IMG/VR virus record: IMGVR_UViG_3300046170_000181
Location: 1-52,975 of that record
Strand: one strand, 5' to 3'
From: a virus
DNA length: 52,975 bases
The first letter of the stretch is position 1; every line of letters begins with the position of its first letter. The translations under genes and the position numbers were made by a program. The notes below the pieces were generated by a model that did no database searches, was not told the DNA's origin, and saw only the letters and a program-made list of their open reading frames with translations. Shown here one piece after another: positions 49,782 to 52,975 of this stretch.

Positions 49782-50031
49782 TATCTGCCTCTCGTTCTGC
49801 CGCTGTTTGTACCCAGCCACGAGCGAATGCATCATTTACAATTTCATCTCGTGTCGTAGGAATTTGAACACCCTCGTCCAAAGCACGGGCTGTGTAGATG
49901 CTTATAATCTCATCCATTGCGATACGGGCGCGGTTAGTTATTGCATTATCGGCCCAAGCAAGGGGCGACATGGCAACATATTCCATCGCCTTCATTTCTG
50001 TGTCAGTTATATTTACTGATAGTGTTGCCAT
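49768..50031 (-). CDS. Small late protein, unknown
   Basis: This 87-residue helical protein (MATLSVNITDTEMKAMEYVA, ALDEGVQIPTTRDEIVNDAF, ARGWVQTAAEREADNGS) lies between two tail genes and overlaps the next start by 14 bases. I recognise the TDTEMKAMEYVA type start in small phage late proteins, where the function is unknown. It may be an assembly factor for the fibre set. Confidence 0.6.
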   Translation of the reverse strand: MATLSVNITDTEMKAMEYVAMSPLAWADNAITNRARIAMDEIISIYTARALDEGVQIPTTRDEIVNDAFARGWVQTAAEREADNGSI

Positions 50032-50049
50032 TGTTTTTTCTCCGTTGAA

Positions 50050-51042
50050 TTAGCTTAACAAAATTCCTGAAAATGCATTATGATTACCACCGTAAAAATA
50101 TAAGTTTCCACTGTCAGAGGCGGCGGATACATAATCGTTTACGCTTAGATAGGTAACTGTAGAAAACATATTTCCAAGTGCGCCGGGGTCATTACCGGTC
50201 ATTGGCCTAAAGCCGCCAGCATGGCCGGATGTTGAGCCGTTAACCATAATTGTTGGTCTTGACTGACTGGTGGTGTTATTTGTTAGAGCAGACCAGCAAA
50301 ACAAATAGAATCCACTAACCGGTGCAGTAAACCTGTATGTTGTCGTGTCGTAGTGACCACCTACATTTTTATATGCGGTGTTTGCAGGAAATGCAGTACC
50401 GGAAGATACAGAAGTATAATTACTGTTGCTTGTTGCAGATGCCAAAAACGCTGGCTGATACGGCATCGTGACACGGCCTGAAGAATCAAGCCTCCAGCGG
50501 TATGAACTTGCGTTTCTGTCGTATATGACAAAACTGCCAGAACCTGTAGGGCCATTATCATCAGAACCCACTGTAAAATCTGAAGTATTATCACTATCTT
50601 GAAAACGAATAAACGCATTATGCACATCCCCTTTAACGCGCATAATATCAGTTCCGCCTGTGCTTCTAGTTATATCTACCTGATAGCTAGGGGAAGAATT
50701 ATTTACACCAACAGTTCCGTTAGCAACTGTACTTCCAGATATAGTAGCTTGAGAAGCCTCTAATGCGCTGTCTGAAGGGTGTACTACTGTCTGTAAAGCT
50801 CTACCTCTAAAGATAGCGTAAACGTCATCAGAAGAGCTTACAGCCTCAGTAAGAGTCAATGTAGAACCAGAACAAGAGTAAGCCTCAGTTGGCTCCTGTC
50901 GCACGTTATTGATAAAAAGCTCAATATCATTTGCGCCAGTTACAGGGTAATCAAGGCTGTAAGACGTACCACCGTTTCCAGTGATATCCTGCTTTGCAAA
51001 CGATACAAAATTGTTTACTGGCTTGTTACCCAAATATGCCAT
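50050..51042 (-). CDS. Tail protein with C1q-like C-terminal domain
   Basis: This 330-residue protein starts MAYLGNKPVNNFVSFAKQDI followed by a fibre attachment region (INNVRQEPTEAYSCSG) and a variable middle. The last ~130 residues fit a C1q/TNF-like jelly roll: PAFLASATSNSNYTSV, TAYKNVGGHYDTTTYRF, TAPVSGFYLFCWSAL and HNAFSGILLS, with the conserved aromatic and Gly positions. C1q-type heads trimerise and bind ligands. A receptor-binding role is likely. Confidence 0.7.
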   Translation of the reverse strand: MAYLGNKPVNNFVSFAKQDITGNGGTSYSLDYPVTGANDIELFINNVRQEPTEAYSCSGSTLTLTEAVSSSDDVYAIFRGRALQTVVHPSDSALEASQATISGSTVANGTVGVNNSSPSYQVDITRSTGGTDIMRVKGDVHNAFIRFQDSDNTSDFTVGSDDNGPTGSGSFVIYDRNASSYRWRLDSSGRVTMPYQPAFLASATSNSNYTSVSSGTAFPANTAYKNVGGHYDTTTYRFTAPVSGFYLFCWSALTNNTTSQSRPTIMVNGSTSGHAGGFRPMTGNDPGALGNMFSTVTYLSVNDYVSAASDSGNLYFYGGNHNAFSGILLS

Positions 51043-51368
51043 TAAGTGATCTCCATTACGCCCATAACTACATCCAAGCTAGAAGCAGTATTTGATTTAA
51101 CTTGAATATCATCCGTAGGTTCTAGGATGTATTTCTGACCTGATAATACTTCGAGAGTTGAGCCAGCGGGGATATCAACACTTGTAAGCATCTTACGAGC
51201 ACTTGAGCCCGCATCCCTAAATTGGACATCTACTACGATAGATCCAGTAGTTGTGTTACACAGGGACATACCTAAAACCACTGTCGTGGTGCCCGCAGGT
51301 GCGGCATATACCGTAGCGTATGCTGTCCCTGTCCCTGCACTGTGAGCATTTTTAAATGTGTTTGCCAT
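51042..51368 (-). CDS. Conserved small tail-associated protein
   Basis: A 108-residue beta-rich protein (MANTFKNAHSAGTGTAYATV, TTVVLGMSLCNTTTGSIVVD, ARKMLTSVDIPAGSTLEVLS, GQKYILEPTDDIQV). I recognise this pattern from many marine phages, where it is a small virion protein encoded next to the tail fibre. One-base overlap with the next gene. A collar or fibre-connector role is possible. Confidence 0.7.
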   Translation of the reverse strand: MANTFKNAHSAGTGTAYATVYAAPAGTTTVVLGMSLCNTTTGSIVVDVQFRDAGSSARKMLTSVDIPAGSTLEVLSGQKYILEPTDDIQVKSNTASSLDVVMGVMEIT

Positions 51369-51375
51369 ATTTTAT

Positions 51376-52975
51376 TTATCCCAGTGCGATTGCTAATGCT
51401 GTTGAATCATCCACCGTTGCGTAACCCGCATCATTGGTAAAAGTGCTCACGGTGGTTGGTTGAGTATAGCTGATTACACCAGTGCTACTGTTATAGTTAA
51501 TACTACCACTTGCACTTAACTCAGACCTTACATTAGCCTGTATACTTGTAATATCATTATAACTTATTGTCGCACTAGTTAAAACAGCATTTTGCACTTC
51601 ATTGCCATTTAAATTGAGATCCCCAGACATGGTAGATCCCGCTTTTGCTACATACGCCGTAGCCGCTTGGTTAGCGTAGTATTTTGCAGAGAATTCAGAT
51701 CCGTCAACAGTACCGCTTGTTTTTGTGGCCCAATCTTGGGCTAGTGTGGCACTTGTCGCCGCATTAGTTTCGCTAGTTGAAGCATTTGCCTCACTTGTTG
51801 CCGCCGCCGCCGCGCTTGCACTCGCCGCTGTAGCAGAACCAAGGATACTGTCTGCATAATTCTTAGTAGCCGCATCTTGAGCATTTACTGGGTCAACAAC
51901 ATTAGAAATGGTGTTTGTGCCCATGTTCAAGGTGCCAGACATAGTGCCACCAGATAGTGACAGCTTTAGAGCATCTTGCGTATCAACATATTGTTTGTTT
52001 GCCGCATCACCATTACCAGATGGTGTAGCGAGGCCAGTAATGTTGTTACTGCCCATTGCGATAGAACCAGACATGGTTCCACCAGCCAAATTAAGTTTAG
52101 TAGCGTCTACGCCATCTACATATGCTTTTGTAGTTGCGTCCGCTGATGCTGTAGGCGTTCCAAGATTGGTAATCTTGCTGGTGCCCATAACAATTGCGCC
52201 AGTCATTGTACCACCAGCAAGTGGCAGTTTTGTGGCTAGAGCATTTGTAATTGTGGTTGCGTAGTTAGGATCATCGCCTAGAGCCGCCGCCAACTCGTTT
52301 AGAGTATCAAGAGCTCCGGGTGCGCTATCAATTACAGCCGCAACCTCAGAGTCAACATACCCTTTAGTTGCCGCGTCTGAACTTGCACTAGGTGTTGCAA
52401 GACCTGTTACAGTATTGCCACCCATCGTGATATTGCCTGACATTGTGCCGCCAGCCAAGTTCAGTTTTAGAGCGTCATTAGTATCTACATAATTCTTTGT
52501 AGCCGCGTCTTGAGCGTTCGTAGGATCAGTTAGGTTTACGATGGTTGCAGTCGTAGCCGCATCCATATTCAACTGACCATTAACAGTCACATTGTTAAAT
52601 GTCGATGTGCCTGAAGAAGCTGTTACGTTACCAGTTAGATCACCAGTTACATCTCCTGTAACATTTCCCCCTGTCAGGTTACCTGTAACATTACCCGTTA
52701 CATTACCTGTTAAGTCTCCAGTAATCCCACTAGTAGCAGATAGAGTAGTAAAAGCACCACTGGAAGCTGTAGTAGCCCCAATAACAGTGCCGTCAATTGT
52801 CCCACCGTTAATATCAACTGTAGCAAGCGTTGCCTGTCCTGAAGTCGATACTGTTGTGAACGCACCTGATGCTGGTGTAGCAGATCCGATTGTTGCCGCA
52901 TCAATGCTACCCCCGTTAATATCAGCGGTGTCCGCAACGAGACTGTCAATCTGAGCCACACCATTAATAAACAGA
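51376..52975 (-). CDS. Tail fibre, C-terminal part (N-terminus outside window)
   Basis: The frame is open to the window end (reading LFINGVAQIDSLVADTADIN...), so the true start is outside; a GTG at 52959 is not a natural start. It contains TGNVTGNVTGNLTGGNVTGD mini-repeats, then at least five Phage_fiber_2-type repeats (LNLAGGTMSGNITMGGNTVT, LATPSASSDAATKGYVD and variants), an Ala/Ser/Thr coiled region and a beta-rich tip ending TNDAGYATVDDSTALAIALG. Together with the left-end part it forms the receptor-binding fibre. Confidence 0.85.
   Translation of the reverse strand, partial: LFINGVAQIDSLVADTADINGGSIDAATIGSATPASGAFTTVSTSGQATLATVDINGGTIDGTVIGATTASSGAFTTLSATSGITGDLTGNVTGNVTGNLTGGNVTGDVTGDLTGNVTASSGTSTFNNVTVNGQLNMDAATTATIVNLTDPTNAQDAATKNYVDTNDALKLNLAGGTMSGNITMGGNTVTGLATPSASSDAATKGYVDSEVAAVIDSAPGALDTLNELAAALGDDPNYATTITNALATKLPLAGGTMTGAIVMGTSKITNLGTPTASADATTKAYVDGVDATKLNLAGGTMSGSIAMGSNNITGLATPSGNGDAANKQYVDTQDALKLSLSGGTMSGTLNMGTNTISNVVDPVNAQDAATKNYADSILGSATAASASAAAAATSEANASTSETNAATSATLAQDWATKTSGTVDGSEFSAKYYANQAATAYVAKAGSTMSGDLNLNGNEVQNAVLTSATISYNDITSIQANVRSELSASGSINYNSSTGVISYTQPTTVSTFTNDAGYATVDDSTALAIALG

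Noticed and set aside
52621-52745. Tandem-repeat DNA near the right end as an origin or array
   Set aside because: The short repeats encode TGNVTGNVTGNLTG-type fibre residues in frame, so protein coding explains them.
1-52975. Phage-encoded RNA polymerase or CRISPR array
   Set aside because: No T7- or N4-type RNA polymerase motifs appear in any long frame, and no regularly spaced repeats of CRISPR kind were seen.

Overview
The window is almost an entire genome of a tailed podovirus-type phage of marine character. The gene set and order match the HMO-2011-type phages of marine Alphaproteobacteria as I know them: T7-like replication genes, a family-A DNA polymerase with a DnaJ-like zinc-finger insert, ThyX, a class II ribonucleotide reductase, very large internal virion proteins and a long string of small tail proteins. 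The host is probably an alphaproteobacterium. This is inferred from gene content, moderate GC and a tRNA-fMet-like attP; nothing in the window names the host.

Layout. (1) Leftward late genes, 13686 down to 1: two small early-late genes including a PD-(D/E)XK protein, four small basic or conserved proteins, TerS, TerL, portal, an acidic virion-associated protein, scaffold, major capsid, head-tail adaptor, stabilisation/tail tube protein and the start of the tail fibre. (2) A GC-rich control and accessory region, 13.7-17.3 kb, with a long gene-free stretch, two similarly built leftward cassettes (DUF932-like and gp88-like) and divergent promoters. (3) Rightward early/middle genes, 16.85-31.7 kb: integrase, ThyX, attP, primase, helicase, nucleases, DNA polymerase, putative ssDNA-binding protein, T7 endonuclease I, dNMP kinase, 2OG-Fe(II) oxygenase, MazG, RNR, RMF-like protein. 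This arm ends in a terminator. (4) A second leftward late block, 52975 down to 31782: C-terminal tail fibre, a nest of small tail/receptor-binding modules, a HlyC-like acyltransferase, lysis genes (XhlA-like, GH24 endolysin, Rz/Rz1), an S74-type protein and two giant internal proteins, one with an M15 peptidase domain. On a circular map blocks 1 and 4 are one continuous late operon, and the two arms diverge near 14-17 kb and converge at 31.75 kb.

Both window ends lie in the same kind of tail-fibre repeat, in the same orientation but not in frame with each other. The sequence therefore looks like a genome opened, with some sequence missing, inside the fibre gene.

Ten places show an apparent single-base insertion in a short homopolymer. 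Nine break a gene (fibre, stabilisation protein twice, portal, integrase, helicase, two giant virion proteins, one small late protein) and one fuses two genes. Because all are +1 and restore good protein sequence when one base is removed, I read them as sequencing or assembly errors, and I describe the intact genes they imply.

The phage could be temperate: it has a tyrosine integrase and an attP made of a tRNA 3' end plus a terminator, but I found no recognisable CI-type repressor. No phage RNA polymerase is visible. A repeated CTAGTGGCGTAGTTCA element in front of capsid, scaffold, primase and helicase is a candidate phage-wide promoter read by host RNA polymerase.
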